A stretch of 14,885 nucleotides of DNA from Actinomyces sp. Lineage in GTDB: Bacteria > Actinomycetota > Actinomycetes > Actinomycetales > Actinomycetaceae. The translations under genes were made by a program, and so were the position numbers. This document shows, one piece after another, positions 5,692 to 13,778 of this stretch (its first letter is position 1; every line of letters begins with the position of its first letter). The stretch lies in assembly GCF_030530635.1 (NCBI RefSeq), contig NZ_JAUMUL010000077.1, positions 1 to 14,885 of the forward strand, in the 5' to 3' direction. The notes under the pieces were generated by a model. That model was not told the origin of the DNA. It searched no databases and saw only the letters and a list, made by a program, of their open reading frames with translations.

Positions 5692-7422
5692 CTACAGCAC
5701 CACGTCCTGGGTGGGGCGGGTCAGCTCCCCGGCCGCGTGTGCACGGGCGATGTAGTCGCAGGCGCGCGCGGTGACCGCCATGATCGTCAGTGCCGGACCC
5801 TCCGTGGAGCCGGTGGGGAAGGAGGCGGCGTCGGTGACGAACAGATTGGGCACGTCCCAGGCCTGGGCGACCCCGTTGAGCACACTGGTAGCCGGGTCGT
5901 GGCCCATGCGGGCGCCGCCCGCCTCGTGGATGGACACCCCCATCATCAGGCTCATACGGATCCCGATCCGGAACATGGCCCGTTGGGCGGGGTTGAAGTC
6001 CGGCCACACCCGCTTGGAGTGCACCCCGAAGGTGGAGGCCACGAAGTTCGTCCGGTAGCCGCCTACCCGCATCATCTCGGTGACGTCCCGTACCGCGGCG
6101 GCAACCATGGTGCGGTCGTTGTCGTCCGGCCGGCACACGATGTGCGCGGCGGGAATGCCCCACTTGTCCTTCACCCGCCGCGAGAGGGTCACGTGGTTGC
6201 CGTACTGGGGCAGCATCTCCCCGCCGGCGCCGAAGCCGAACATGGCGGGGGAGTCCTCCGGCACCGGCACCCGCCCGGCCAGCCCCTGGAAGGAGTAGCC
6301 GCGCTTGTAGGCCTCGGTCTGCCCCTGCAGGTTCTGGTAGCGGGGGATCAGGAAGCCGCCGGAGTTGCCGTAGAAGGGGTCCTCCTCGCACTGGGAGGAG
6401 GGGCCGAAGTAACCGGGGCGGCGGGCGTCGTCGCCGAAGCCGAGCGTCATGGACTGCTCCATGAGGTAGCGGCCCACCAGCCCGTTGGAGTTCGCCAGCC
6501 CGCCCGGGTGACGACTCGACCCGGAGTTCAGCAGTAGCCGCACCGACTCGATCGCCGAGGCGCACAAAATGACCACGTCACCGGTCACCCGGTGCTCGCG
6601 CCTGGTGCGGGCGTCGATGAAGACGGCGCCGGTGGCCAGGCCGGTGCGGGAATTGGTAGTGATGCGGGAGACCACGGCGCCGGTGCGGATGGTCAGACGG
6701 CCGGTCCGCCTGGCCTCGCGGATGCCCGGGGGCACACGATCCAGGAAGGGCGCCTGGAAACGCCAGGAGATCACATGGCGCTCGGGCCACCGGGACTCCA
6801 CGACCCGCTTGAACTCCTGCTCCATCTCGTTCAGGTGTCCGGGGCCCACATACTTGCCTGCGGGCGGGTGCTTCACGCCGGGGTCGGCGTCGCCGTACAC
6901 GCCGACGAGCTCCTCCACGCGCTCGTAGTAGGGGGCCAGGTCCGCGTACTCGAAAGGCCAGTCGATGCCAACGCCGTCGAGGCTGGCGGCCTTGAAATCC
7001 ACGTCGCTCATGCGTTGCAGTACCCGGCCGTAGGCGTGCATGCGGCCACCCAGCAGCCGGGAGCGCACCCACAGGTAGGGGGCGTCGAGAGGGTAGGTGT
7101 AGGGGTTGGCCAGATCGTCCACCAGGAACCGGGAGGAGGAGTCGGAGTAGAAGGAGCGGCGGGCCTGATTGAACTGGCGGCTGCCCAGCATGCGCTTGGC
7201 GCGGGTCATGATGTCCATGCCCATGGGCTTGGGCTTGCCGTAAACCGGCGGCGTGAAGTCCTTCGCAGTCAGCTCCCGTCCGGCCTCGAGCAGGAGCACG
7301 TCCATGCCTGCTGCGGTCAGCTCGCGCACCGCCGTCGAGCCGGCGGGGCCGGAGCCGATGACGACGGCGTCGAAGTGGCGGTCGATGTTGGGGGAGGCGT
7401 TCGCCTGGTGCAGGTTGCTCAT
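5692..7422 (-). CDS. GMC-family FAD-dependent oxidoreductase
   Basis: A 576-residue flavoprotein of the glucose-methanol-choline family, which oxidises sugar or alcohol hydroxyls. The N-terminal dinucleotide fold has VVIGSGPAGSTA (GSGPAG at 23-28) and the adenine-ribose Glu in LLLEAGREL. The C-terminal GMC domain carries SIHEAGGARMG with catalytic His499, then NLFVTDAASFPTGSTEGP. Family members usually have Asn or His before that last Pro; here it is Gly, so the second active-site residue is unusual. Length and motifs resemble sugar oxidases and dehydrogenases such as pyranose-2-oxidase or glycoside-3-oxidase relatives, but the substrate is not determined. ATG at 7422 is preferred, with AAAGGA about 10 nt upstream; the in-frame GTG at 7446 has its purine tract directly abutting. 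No Tat signal is seen, so it is probably cytoplasmic. It is transcribed away from the acetyltransferase. Confidence 0.92.
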   Translation of the reverse strand: MSNLHQANASPNIDRHFDAVVIGSGPAGSTAVRELTAAGMDVLLLEAGRELTAKDFTPPVYGKPKPMGMDIMTRAKRMLGSRQFNQARRSFYSDSSSRFLVDDLANPYTYPLDAPYLWVRSRLLGGRMHAYGRVLQRMSDVDFKAASLDGVGIDWPFEYADLAPYYERVEELVGVYGDADPGVKHPPAGKYVGPGHLNEMEQEFKRVVESRWPERHVISWRFQAPFLDRVPPGIREARRTGRLTIRTGAVVSRITTNSRTGLATGAVFIDARTRREHRVTGDVVILCASAIESVRLLLNSGSSRHPGGLANSNGLVGRYLMEQSMTLGFGDDARRPGYFGPSSQCEEDPFYGNSGGFLIPRYQNLQGQTEAYKRGYSFQGLAGRVPVPEDSPAMFGFGAGGEMLPQYGNHVTLSRRVKDKWGIPAAHIVCRPDDNDRTMVAAAVRDVTEMMRVGGYRTNFVASTFGVHSKRVWPDFNPAQRAMFRIGIRMSLMMGVSIHEAGGARMGHDPATSVLNGVAQAWDVPNLFVTDAASFPTGSTEGPALTIMAVTARACDYIARAHAAGELTRPTQDVVL

Positions 7423-7720
7423 GTTGTCCACGTCCTTTTCATCCACGTCCTTTGTGGGTCCGGTGGGGCCCGCGGTGGCCCCGTCCGGTGCTGGTTGATG
7501 CGTACAGCGCCCGCCCAGTGGGAGTACCGCCCTCGGTGCAGCGCGTCACGGCGCTGCGAGCCGACTGAAGCCACCGTATGAATCCGCCCGATGGCGGACA
7601 ACGCCGTGGCCACGGGCTTTTGCCCCGCGCGGGCGAAAGCGGTTCTCAAGTCGACGAGAATCGGATGAAAGGTCCGGTAATGTGCGGTTTGCCGGCGGAG
7701 GCAGGACGAGGAGGTGCGAT
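7423..7720. promoter_or_regulatory. divergent intergenic region, GMC gene and acetyltransferase gene
   Basis: About 300 bp must hold both divergent promoters. A TTCTC/GAGAA inverted repeat with an 8-bp spacer lies at 7643-7660, about 60 bp before the acetyltransferase start. TAATGT at 7678-7683 resembles a -10 for the plus strand but has no -35 partner. I could not assign a promoter firmly. Confidence 0.3.
7427..7453 (-). repeat. tandem duplication of a ribosome-site segment
   Basis: AAAGGACGTGGA occurs twice on the minus strand (plus coordinates 7427-7438 and 7442-7453), 15 bp apart, just upstream of the GMC start. Each copy carries an AAAGGA Shine-Dalgarno-like element, so a GTG (7446), an out-of-frame ATG (7442) and the likely ATG (7422) all sit near purine tracts. 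Confidence 0.55.
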
Positions 7721-8386
7721 ATGGACGATCAGGACGCCCGCGCCCGCGCCGGCCTGCTGTTCGACACCGCCTGGCCTCCCTACCGCAAACTCAAGGCCCG
7801 TGCCCACGACCTGTGCCGCCGCTACAACACGCTGGACGAACTGGACCCCGCCCGCGCCGAGATCCTGCCGCAGCTCTTCGCCGCCCTCGGCCCGGAGGCA
7901 TACGTGCGCGGTCCGCTGTACGTCAACTGCGGCTTCCACACTTCCATCGGGGCGCGCTTCTTCGCCAACTTCAACCTCACCCTGCTCGACGACGTGCACG
8001 TGACCATCGGTGATGACGTTCAGCTTGGCCCCGGCGTCACCATTGCCGCCGGCACCCATCCCCTGCTCGCCTCCGAGCGCCGGCACCTGACCTACCCCGA
8101 CGGTCACACCGGCGGTGCCGAGTACGGCGACCCCGTCGTCATCAAGGACCGCGTCTGGCTCGGCGCCAATGTCACCGTCATGCCGGGAGTCACCATCGGA
8201 CACGACGCCGTCGTCGGCGCCGCCAGCCTGGTCACCCGCGACGTGCCCGCAGGCTGGCTCGCCTTCGGGACTCCGGCCCGCCCTATCCGCGAGATCACCG
8301 AGGCCGACTCCGTACACAGCCCCACCTCGGCCGTTCACGGGAGGCTGAGTTCGGAGCAGCGCCCCGCCGGGGCCGACGGGCATTGA
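7721..8386 (+). CDS. maltose/galactoside-type O-acetyltransferase
   Basis: A 221-residue hexapeptide-repeat (left-handed beta-helix) acyltransferase of the Maa/LacA/NodL group, which transfers acetyl from acetyl-CoA to a sugar hydroxyl. The N-terminal Mac-type region (about 10-60) is followed by NCGFHTSIGARFFANFN and hexad repeats such as VHVTIGDDVQLGPGVTI. Catalytic His113 lies in AAGTHPL. The end of the helix reads VWLGANVTVMPGVTIGHDAVV and the C-terminal FGTPARPI closure is typical. About 30 extra hydrophilic residues follow, beyond the usual length near 190. ATG at 7721 is supported by GAGGAGG (7708-7714), 6 nt upstream; an in-frame GTG at 7682 is rejected. The acetyltransferase and the following transporter gene are on the same strand, 131 bp apart. 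Confidence 0.92.
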   Translation: MDDQDARARAGLLFDTAWPPYRKLKARAHDLCRRYNTLDELDPARAEILPQLFAALGPEAYVRGPLYVNCGFHTSIGARFFANFNLTLLDDVHVTIGDDVQLGPGVTIAAGTHPLLASERRHLTYPDGHTGGAEYGDPVVIKDRVWLGANVTVMPGVTIGHDAVVGAASLVTRDVPAGWLAFGTPARPIREITEADSVHSPTSAVHGRLSSEQRPAGADGH

Positions 8387-8517
8387 CCGCCGGGACGGCA
8401 CGCTCAGCCCCGGCCCACCCGGCGTACCGCCCCTCAATGCGCATCGGCCCCGCCCGTCCAGACGGCCCTGCCGCGCGTACCCAGCCAGGCATCGCCCCGT
8501 GAAGAAAGCAAAATCTC

Positions 8518-10059
8518 GTGTCCGCACAACCCCGACCCGCCCCCGCCCCCGATAAGGCAATGCCCAACCCCTACCGGGTAGCCGCTGTCGTCATGATCGG
8601 CTCATTCATGTCGGTCCTGGACGGCACCATCATCAACGTCGCCATTCCCGCGCTGCAACGCCACTTCGCCGCGCCCGACGGCGCCCTGCCCGCATACTCG
8701 ACCGTCTCCTGGACCGTCACCGGCTATGCGCTCGCGGTGGCCGCAATCATCCCGCTGACAGACTGGGGCCTGAAGCGCATCGGTGCCCGCTGGATGTACA
8801 TCGGCTCGATCACCCTGTTCACCATCGCCTCCGTGCTGTGCGCGCTCTCGCCGAGCCTGGCCTTCCTGATCATCATGCGCGTGGTGCAGGGGCTGTGCGG
8901 CGGCTGCATCATGCCCGTGGGCACCACGCTGGTCGCCCGCGCCGCCGGGCCGAACAGCCTCGGCCGCATGATGAGCCTGATGGGCATCCCCATGCTGATC
9001 GCCCCCGTCATGGGGCCGATCCTGGGCGGCTGGCTGGTGGAGGTCGCCTCCTGGCACTGGGTGTTCCTCATTAATTTGCCCTTCGGGGCGGCGGCTGCCG
9101 GGCTCGGGCTGTTCCTACTCCCGCGCGACGACGATCGGGGCACCGTGCGCCTGGACGTTCCCGGCGTTGTGCTCATGTCTCCCGGGCTGGCGCTGACGCT
9201 GTGGGGCGTGTCGAACGCGGGCGGCGGTGCGGCCATCACCGCGCCGGTGGTGTGGGTGCCGTTAGTGCTGGGGCTGGTGATGGTGGCGGCCTTCGTACGC
9301 CGCAGCCTGCATGCCGAGCGCCCGTTGTTGGATCTGACGATCCTGCGGCTGCGCGGCTACCGCAATGCCATCGCGCTGGCGATCTTCTTCCAGGCCGGCT
9401 TCACCGCGGACCTGCTGCTCCTACCCGCCTACTTCCAGCAGGTGCGCGGCCTGGGTGCCATGGCGGCCGGCTTCTTCATCGCGCCCACCGGTTTGGGGGC
9501 GCTCATCACCATGCCTATCGCCTCCAACCTCGTGGACCGGCTGCCCGCCGGGCGGGTGGTGCCCTTCGGCATGGCGGCCATGTTCGTCTCTGTGCTCGCG
9601 CTGACCCAGGTGGGAGCCGACACGAGTCTGTGGTGGCTGGGGGTCGTGCTTACGGTTCAGGGGCTTGGCATCGGCGGCACCATGATGCCGGTGTCGACGG
9701 CGGCCCTGCAGGCGGTCGATCGCGAGGAGGTCGGCAACGCCACCACCCTGTTCAACATCGGCCAGCAGGTATTCGGCGCCGTCGGTATTGCGATCGTTTC
9801 CGTGCTGCTCGCGCTGTTCCTGGCTGGGACGGACGCGGGCGCGGCGGCGGTGGCCGGCGAGCTGAGCGGGTCGGAGTTGGCGAACGGCCTCGCCCAGGCC
9901 GCGGGGGCGTTCGGCCGAGCCTTCTGGATGCCGACCGTTTCCATGGGGCTGGCCCTATTCATGGCCTTCCGCCTGCCCATGCGTCGCGAGCGCGCCACCA
10001 TCCCGGCCGCGTCTGAGGATGCCGGTGTGCGGGGCGCTGCAGACCGACCTCGGCAGTGA
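8518..10059 (+). CDS. DHA2-family (EmrB/QacA) drug:proton antiporter
   Basis: A 513-residue major facilitator of the 14-helix DHA2 family, which exports drugs or other lipophilic compounds in exchange for protons. The helix-1 motif SVLDGTIINVAIPAL (32-46, Asp35) is diagnostic. Motif A is present as LTDWGLKRIGAR, and the antiporter motif C as APVMGPILGGWL. The protein ends in a short basic hydrophilic tail. The GTG at 8518 is taken as the start, with a weak purine run AGAAAG (8503-8508). An in-frame ATG at 8560, 14 residues later, is a real alternative because the first 14 residues are Pro-rich and nonconserved. It is convergent with the peptidase gene. No adjacent TetR/MarR-type repressor gene is present, so its control is unclear. 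Confidence 0.93.
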   Translation: MSAQPRPAPAPDKAMPNPYRVAAVVMIGSFMSVLDGTIINVAIPALQRHFAAPDGALPAYSTVSWTVTGYALAVAAIIPLTDWGLKRIGARWMYIGSITLFTIASVLCALSPSLAFLIIMRVVQGLCGGCIMPVGTTLVARAAGPNSLGRMMSLMGIPMLIAPVMGPILGGWLVEVASWHWVFLINLPFGAAAAGLGLFLLPRDDDRGTVRLDVPGVVLMSPGLALTLWGVSNAGGGAAITAPVVWVPLVLGLVMVAAFVRRSLHAERPLLDLTILRLRGYRNAIALAIFFQAGFTADLLLLPAYFQQVRGLGAMAAGFFIAPTGLGALITMPIASNLVDRLPAGRVVPFGMAAMFVSVLALTQVGADTSLWWLGVVLTVQGLGIGGTMMPVSTAALQAVDREEVGNATTLFNIGQQVFGAVGIAIVSVLLALFLAGTDAGAAAVAGELSGSELANGLAQAAGAFGRAFWMPTVSMGLALFMAFRLPMRRERATIPAASEDAGVRGAADRPRQ

Positions 10060-10099
10060 CAACGACCGATCTCGGCACGTAAGATCTACCGACCTCGGC
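10043..10099. repeat. three 12-bp repeats at a convergent gene junction
   Basis: ACCGACCTCGGC at 10043-10054, ACCGATCTCGGC at 10065-10076 and ACCGACCTCGGC at 10088-10099, spaced 22 and 23 bp apart. Each contains CCGA and TCGG arms, so each is a small inverted repeat. They span the stop of the DHA2 gene (10057-10059), the 26-bp gap and the stop of the peptidase gene (10086-10088). They may contribute to termination or be a protein-binding iteron. Confidence 0.6.
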
Positions 10100-12461
10100 G
10101 GGTGTGGCGGCGGGCGAAGTCGTGCATCAGAGCGCTCACGAAGGCCTGCTGCGCGTGGGTGGCACCGCCGCCGTGCCCGCCCGCAGCAGTCTCGAAGTAA
10201 GTCACCTTCTGCCCCAGCTGCTCCAGCCGGTGGGCCAGGGCGCGGGCATGCGCCGGATGCACGCGGTCGTCCGCGGCCGAGGCCAGCAGCAGCACCGGCG
10301 GATAGGCCTGTCCCGTCTGCAACAGATGCAGCGGCGAGTGCTCCCGCAGCCACGTCCACTGCTCCGGGTCATCTGGATCGCCGAACTCCGCCGTCCACGC
10401 CGCCCCGGCCGACAGCTGGGTGTATCGGCGCATGTCCGCCAGCGGCGCCTCCAGGACGGCCGCGCCAATTCGCTCCGGATACCTGGCCAGTACCTCCCCG
10501 GCTAGCAGGCCCCCGGCCGAGGAGCCATACAGGCAGATGTCCTCCGGCGTGGTTACGCCGCGTGCAACCAGCGAGTCCAGCACCGCCGTCAGGTCCTCGA
10601 CGACCCGCCTCCGTCCCGCGCCGGTGCCCGCCAGATGCCAACTCGGCCCGTACTCGCCGCCGCCGCGCACATTCGCCACCACGTAGGTGCCGCCCCGCTC
10701 CAGCCAGGCCTTCCCGGTGACGGGCTCGTATCCCGGCATAAGCGACTTCCCGAACGCCCCGTAGGCGTGCACGAGCACTGGTGGCGACGATGGCGCCGGC
10801 CTGCCGATCTGGAAGTAGGGCACCCGGGTGCCATCCGCACTGGTGGCCACGTGCTGACTCACCCGCACTCCCCGCGCGTCGAAGCGGGCGGGCGCCTGCC
10901 GCACCACCGCCATGCCGGTCATCTCCCCGGACGGGGTCAGCCGGGCGACGGCAAGCGTTGAGGGCGTGGTCCATCCCGACGCCGAGATCCACAGATAGTC
11001 GGTATCCGCCGGACGCAACGGCGTGGCGGACACCGACAGCAGCGCCCGTCCCGGACGCAACTCGGTGTCGTCGACGGCGGGGCATCCGAGCCGATCCGCC
11101 GCGCCGGTCAGATCGATCCAGTGGTGCCCCCAACTGCCCGGCGCCGCCCGTGTACCGGAGGCCTCGACCTCGTCGCGACGCCTGGGCGGCGTACACACCT
11201 CCAGGCGGGTGGCGACGTCGTCGAGCACCGTGAGCACCAGGTGGCCCGCGGTCCAGGCGGCCGACAACAGCGTGGATGAGGCGGAGGGCGTGAACAGGAC
11301 CTCCAGCTGGCGACGCCCCGCCAGGTACTCCGCCAGGCCCGCGCCCAGCAGGGTGCCGGCCGGATGGGTGACACCGTCCGCCTCCCAGGGGCTGCGCAAC
11401 TGAATGGTCAGCCAGTCCCGTCCGACGCCGGCCAGGCTGTCCTCCGGGACCTTCAGCGGGATTGCGCCCGCCGGGACCGTGTCGCCGTCGGGAGCGGCGA
11501 CCGTGCCGGTGGGCGCAATCCCGCTCAACGCGGCGCGGGCGGGGCCGGTGCCTGCCGGGCAGCCGGCATCGTCGGGCAGCAGCCAGATGCGGGTGTGCTG
11601 GAAGCTGGGCATGGTGGTCAGCCAGGTCCGCCCCCACGGGTCGCGGAAGGCGAAGGCGGCGACGGCGTCGGCTCCCGCGGTAACCAGTACCTCCGCCTCG
11701 TCCGGTGCCTGTCCGCGCCGCAGGCGCCGCACCTGCCGGGGGTAGCCGGCCCGTGATACCGTCCCGGGCCCGAAGTCGGTGGAGACGATGACGGACTCGC
11801 CCGCGTCGTCACCCCAGGTCATGGTCCCCTTCGACACCGGACGGTGGAATCCGCCGTCGGCCGGTGCTATGAAGCGCCGCGCATCCAGGTCGTACTCCAG
11901 GGTGAGGCTCGCGTCGCCACCGCCGGGGGAGAGGCAGACCAGCGCGCGGCGGCCGGAGCGCGGACCGGTGGCGAGCACCTGCGCCCCGCCCCAGGCCGGA
12001 TGTTCGCCGCTGCCACAACCGACTTCGGCAGGCAGGGCGCCGGGTGCGTTCAGCGCCTCGAGGTCGAGCAGGGTCTCCCAGGCGGTGGGCGCGGGGGCCT
12101 GATCGGCGCGGGAGGGGGCGCTGGCGGCATAGGACTCCCAACTGGTGCGGCGCCAGATGCCGTGAGGATGGTCGGCGTCGGTCCAGAAGTTGTAGAGCAT
12201 GCCGGCCCGGTCGGCGACGGCGGGGATCCGGTCCGGGCAGTCCAGCACCGACTTCAGGTCATCGGTCAGGCGCATGAAGTCGGGGGAGGAGGCGTATTCG
12301 TGCCTGGTTCGCTCGTTGTGGGCATCTACCCACGCTGTCGCCCGTTCCCCGTCGGCCTCGTAGAGCCAGGCGGGGGCGACGGCGTCGTCGGGAGGAGACT
12401 CGCTCACGCCGTCGGCCGGAGGGGGCGCGCTCGTGGCGCCGGGTGGGGCGAGGGCACCCAC
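10086..12461 (-). CDS. prolyl oligopeptidase-family serine peptidase (S9A)
   Basis: A 791-residue protein with a beta-propeller region (about 60-530) and a C-terminal alpha/beta-hydrolase peptidase domain. It opens with the family motif PAWLYEADGERATAWVDAHN (30-49). The nucleophile Ser648 is in YGSSAGG, the acid is in AADDRVHP (about 731-732) and the base His763 is in AGGHGGG. YFQIGRP and LVHAYGAFG precede the catalytic domain as in prolyl oligopeptidases. Such enzymes cleave after proline in short peptides and are usually cytosolic; no signal peptide is seen. The start is uncertain: GTG at 12461 has no clear ribosome site and gives a Pro/Ala-rich leader, while GTG at 12407 would start closer to the conserved domain. 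It follows the Gfo/Idh gene by 22 bp on the same strand and is probably co-transcribed. Confidence 0.92.
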   Translation of the reverse strand: MGALAPPGATSAPPPADGVSESPPDDAVAPAWLYEADGERATAWVDAHNERTRHEYASSPDFMRLTDDLKSVLDCPDRIPAVADRAGMLYNFWTDADHPHGIWRRTSWESYAASAPSRADQAPAPTAWETLLDLEALNAPGALPAEVGCGSGEHPAWGGAQVLATGPRSGRRALVCLSPGGGDASLTLEYDLDARRFIAPADGGFHRPVSKGTMTWGDDAGESVIVSTDFGPGTVSRAGYPRQVRRLRRGQAPDEAEVLVTAGADAVAAFAFRDPWGRTWLTTMPSFQHTRIWLLPDDAGCPAGTGPARAALSGIAPTGTVAAPDGDTVPAGAIPLKVPEDSLAGVGRDWLTIQLRSPWEADGVTHPAGTLLGAGLAEYLAGRRQLEVLFTPSASSTLLSAAWTAGHLVLTVLDDVATRLEVCTPPRRRDEVEASGTRAAPGSWGHHWIDLTGAADRLGCPAVDDTELRPGRALLSVSATPLRPADTDYLWISASGWTTPSTLAVARLTPSGEMTGMAVVRQAPARFDARGVRVSQHVATSADGTRVPYFQIGRPAPSSPPVLVHAYGAFGKSLMPGYEPVTGKAWLERGGTYVVANVRGGGEYGPSWHLAGTGAGRRRVVEDLTAVLDSLVARGVTTPEDICLYGSSAGGLLAGEVLARYPERIGAAVLEAPLADMRRYTQLSAGAAWTAEFGDPDDPEQWTWLREHSPLHLLQTGQAYPPVLLLASAADDRVHPAHARALAHRLEQLGQKVTYFETAAGGHGGGATHAQQAFVSALMHDFARRHTRRGR

Positions 12462-12483
12462 GGGAGTGCGGCGGGAAAGCCGG

Positions 12484-13599
12484 TCAGGCCTGCTCGGGGT
12501 GGATCACCTCGTGTGTGCGGGAGGACTCCACGATGGCCTCCAGGACCGTCAGGCAGCGGATCACCGAATCGTTGGTGATTACTGGCTCGGCGACGCCGTC
12601 GACCACGTCGCGGGCGTTGCGGTAGAAGTCCATGACATCCACGTCCACCTCGGGCAGCGGCAGCACCTCCACGGGCGGGGTGGTGGAGGCCAGGGCCTTG
12701 TAGTCGAGGATGCGCGGAGCCATGGTCTTGGTCAGGCCCACGCCCGCCTGCACGGGGGTGGCGTCGTCCTCCTCGGCGCCGGTGCGGCGCACCATGCGGC
12801 CGTTCATCTCCCAGTCCTCGATGACCACGGTGCCGGTGGCGGACTGCATCCAGAACTTGGCCTCCGGCAGGAAGGAGGTGGTGGACACGTCCACCATCGC
12901 CCGGAAGCCGTTGGCGAAGGTCAGGTGGGCGCGGAAGCCGTCGTCGACGTCGTGGCCGAGCGCGAAGGACAGTTCGCCGTGGACGTCCACCACGGGGGAG
13001 TCCACCAGGGTCAGCAGACGGTCGACGGTGTGCACGCCCCAGTCCAGGATCATGCCGCCGCCGTGCTCGGGCAGCTGCCGCCAGTCGCCGGGGATGCCGC
13101 GGGAGCCGTGGATGCGCTGCTCCAAATAGGTGGGGGCGCCGATGAGTTGCTCGTCGTAGATCTTCTTGATGACGTTGAAGTCGGGGTCCCAGCGGCGGTT
13201 CTGGTGCACCATGAACAGCTTGCCGGTCTCCTCGGCGATGGCGGCGACCTCGCGCATCTCGGCGGCGTTCATCATGGCGGGCTTCTCGCACAGCACGTGC
13301 TTGCCGGCGCGCAGCGTGGAGACGGCATAGTCGTGGTGGGAGTCGTTGGGGGTGCAGATGAAGACGATGTCCACGTCCGCGTCGGCCAGGATGTCGGCGG
13401 CGGAGGCGTACACGTGCAGGCCGTCGGCCTCAGCGTCCTGGTTGGCGCGTGGGTCGGTGTCGTAGATGCCGACGACGTCGATGGCGACGTCGTCCAGCGC
13501 CCGCAGGTTACGGGTGTGGTAGACGCCCTGGGTGCCGTAGCCGATGACGGCGAGCTTGTGGGCGGGGGCGGGGCCGGACTTGACGGCTTTCTCGGACAC
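12484..13599 (-). CDS. Gfo/Idh/MocA-family oxidoreductase
   Basis: A 371-residue NAD(P)-dependent dehydrogenase of the glucose-fructose oxidoreductase/inositol dehydrogenase family. The Rossmann motif is VIGYGTQGVYH (GYGTQG at 20-25). The conserved Glu-Lys-Pro is at 105-107 in VLCEKPA, and the active-site pair is Asp186 and His190 in GGMILDWGVH. The C-terminal domain has the usual beta-sheet region and an ending helix. The substrate is likely a sugar, cyclitol or their keto derivative, not resolvable here. The GTG start is supported by GGAGGT (minus strand, 13604-13609) 4 nt upstream. It heads a probable two-gene unit with the S9 peptidase, an uncommon pairing. The leader region (13600-13778) has an AT-rich CATATA (about 13685-13690) but no clear -35. 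Confidence 0.95.
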   Translation of the reverse strand: MSEKAVKSGPAPAHKLAVIGYGTQGVYHTRNLRALDDVAIDVVGIYDTDPRANQDAEADGLHVYASAADILADADVDIVFICTPNDSHHDYAVSTLRAGKHVLCEKPAMMNAAEMREVAAIAEETGKLFMVHQNRRWDPDFNVIKKIYDEQLIGAPTYLEQRIHGSRGIPGDWRQLPEHGGGMILDWGVHTVDRLLTLVDSPVVDVHGELSFALGHDVDDGFRAHLTFANGFRAMVDVSTTSFLPEAKFWMQSATGTVVIEDWEMNGRMVRRTGAEEDDATPVQAGVGLTKTMAPRILDYKALASTTPPVEVLPLPEVDVDVMDFYRNARDVVDGVAEPVITNDSVIRCLTVLEAIVESSRTHEVIHPEQA

Positions 13600-13778
13600 G
13601 GTGACCTCCGAAAGTGTTTGCGCAGTTCGGCTGTGGTGCGCCTGCTGCGATTGGCTGCTCGCGGCGACTTCGTTGCCGCCGCCGCGTATATGGTCACAGT
13701 AGGCGGGGTGCGCGTGGCGCGTCAGGGCGCAGGGGACCGCTTCCGCCCGCTCCGGGGAGAAGACCGTGGAGGTCCCTG

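Noticed and set aside
5542..7581. Plus-strand frames (331 and 329 codons) opposite the GMC gene
   Set aside because: They are antisense shadows of a gene with intact FAD and GMC motifs, with no ribosome sites and no recognisable domains.
8361..8373. GCCCC/GGGGC hairpin at the acetyltransferase end
   Set aside because: It is only 5 bp and lies inside the coding sequence before the stop, so it is weak as a terminator.
7646..8560. Minus-strand frame of 304 codons opposite the acetyltransferase
   Set aside because: Gly/Val-rich antisense of a clear hexapeptide-repeat enzyme.
10369..11637. Minus-strand 422-codon frame inside the peptidase gene
   Set aside because: It is on the same strand but out of frame with the S9A peptidase, Arg/Gly/His-rich, and has no domain.
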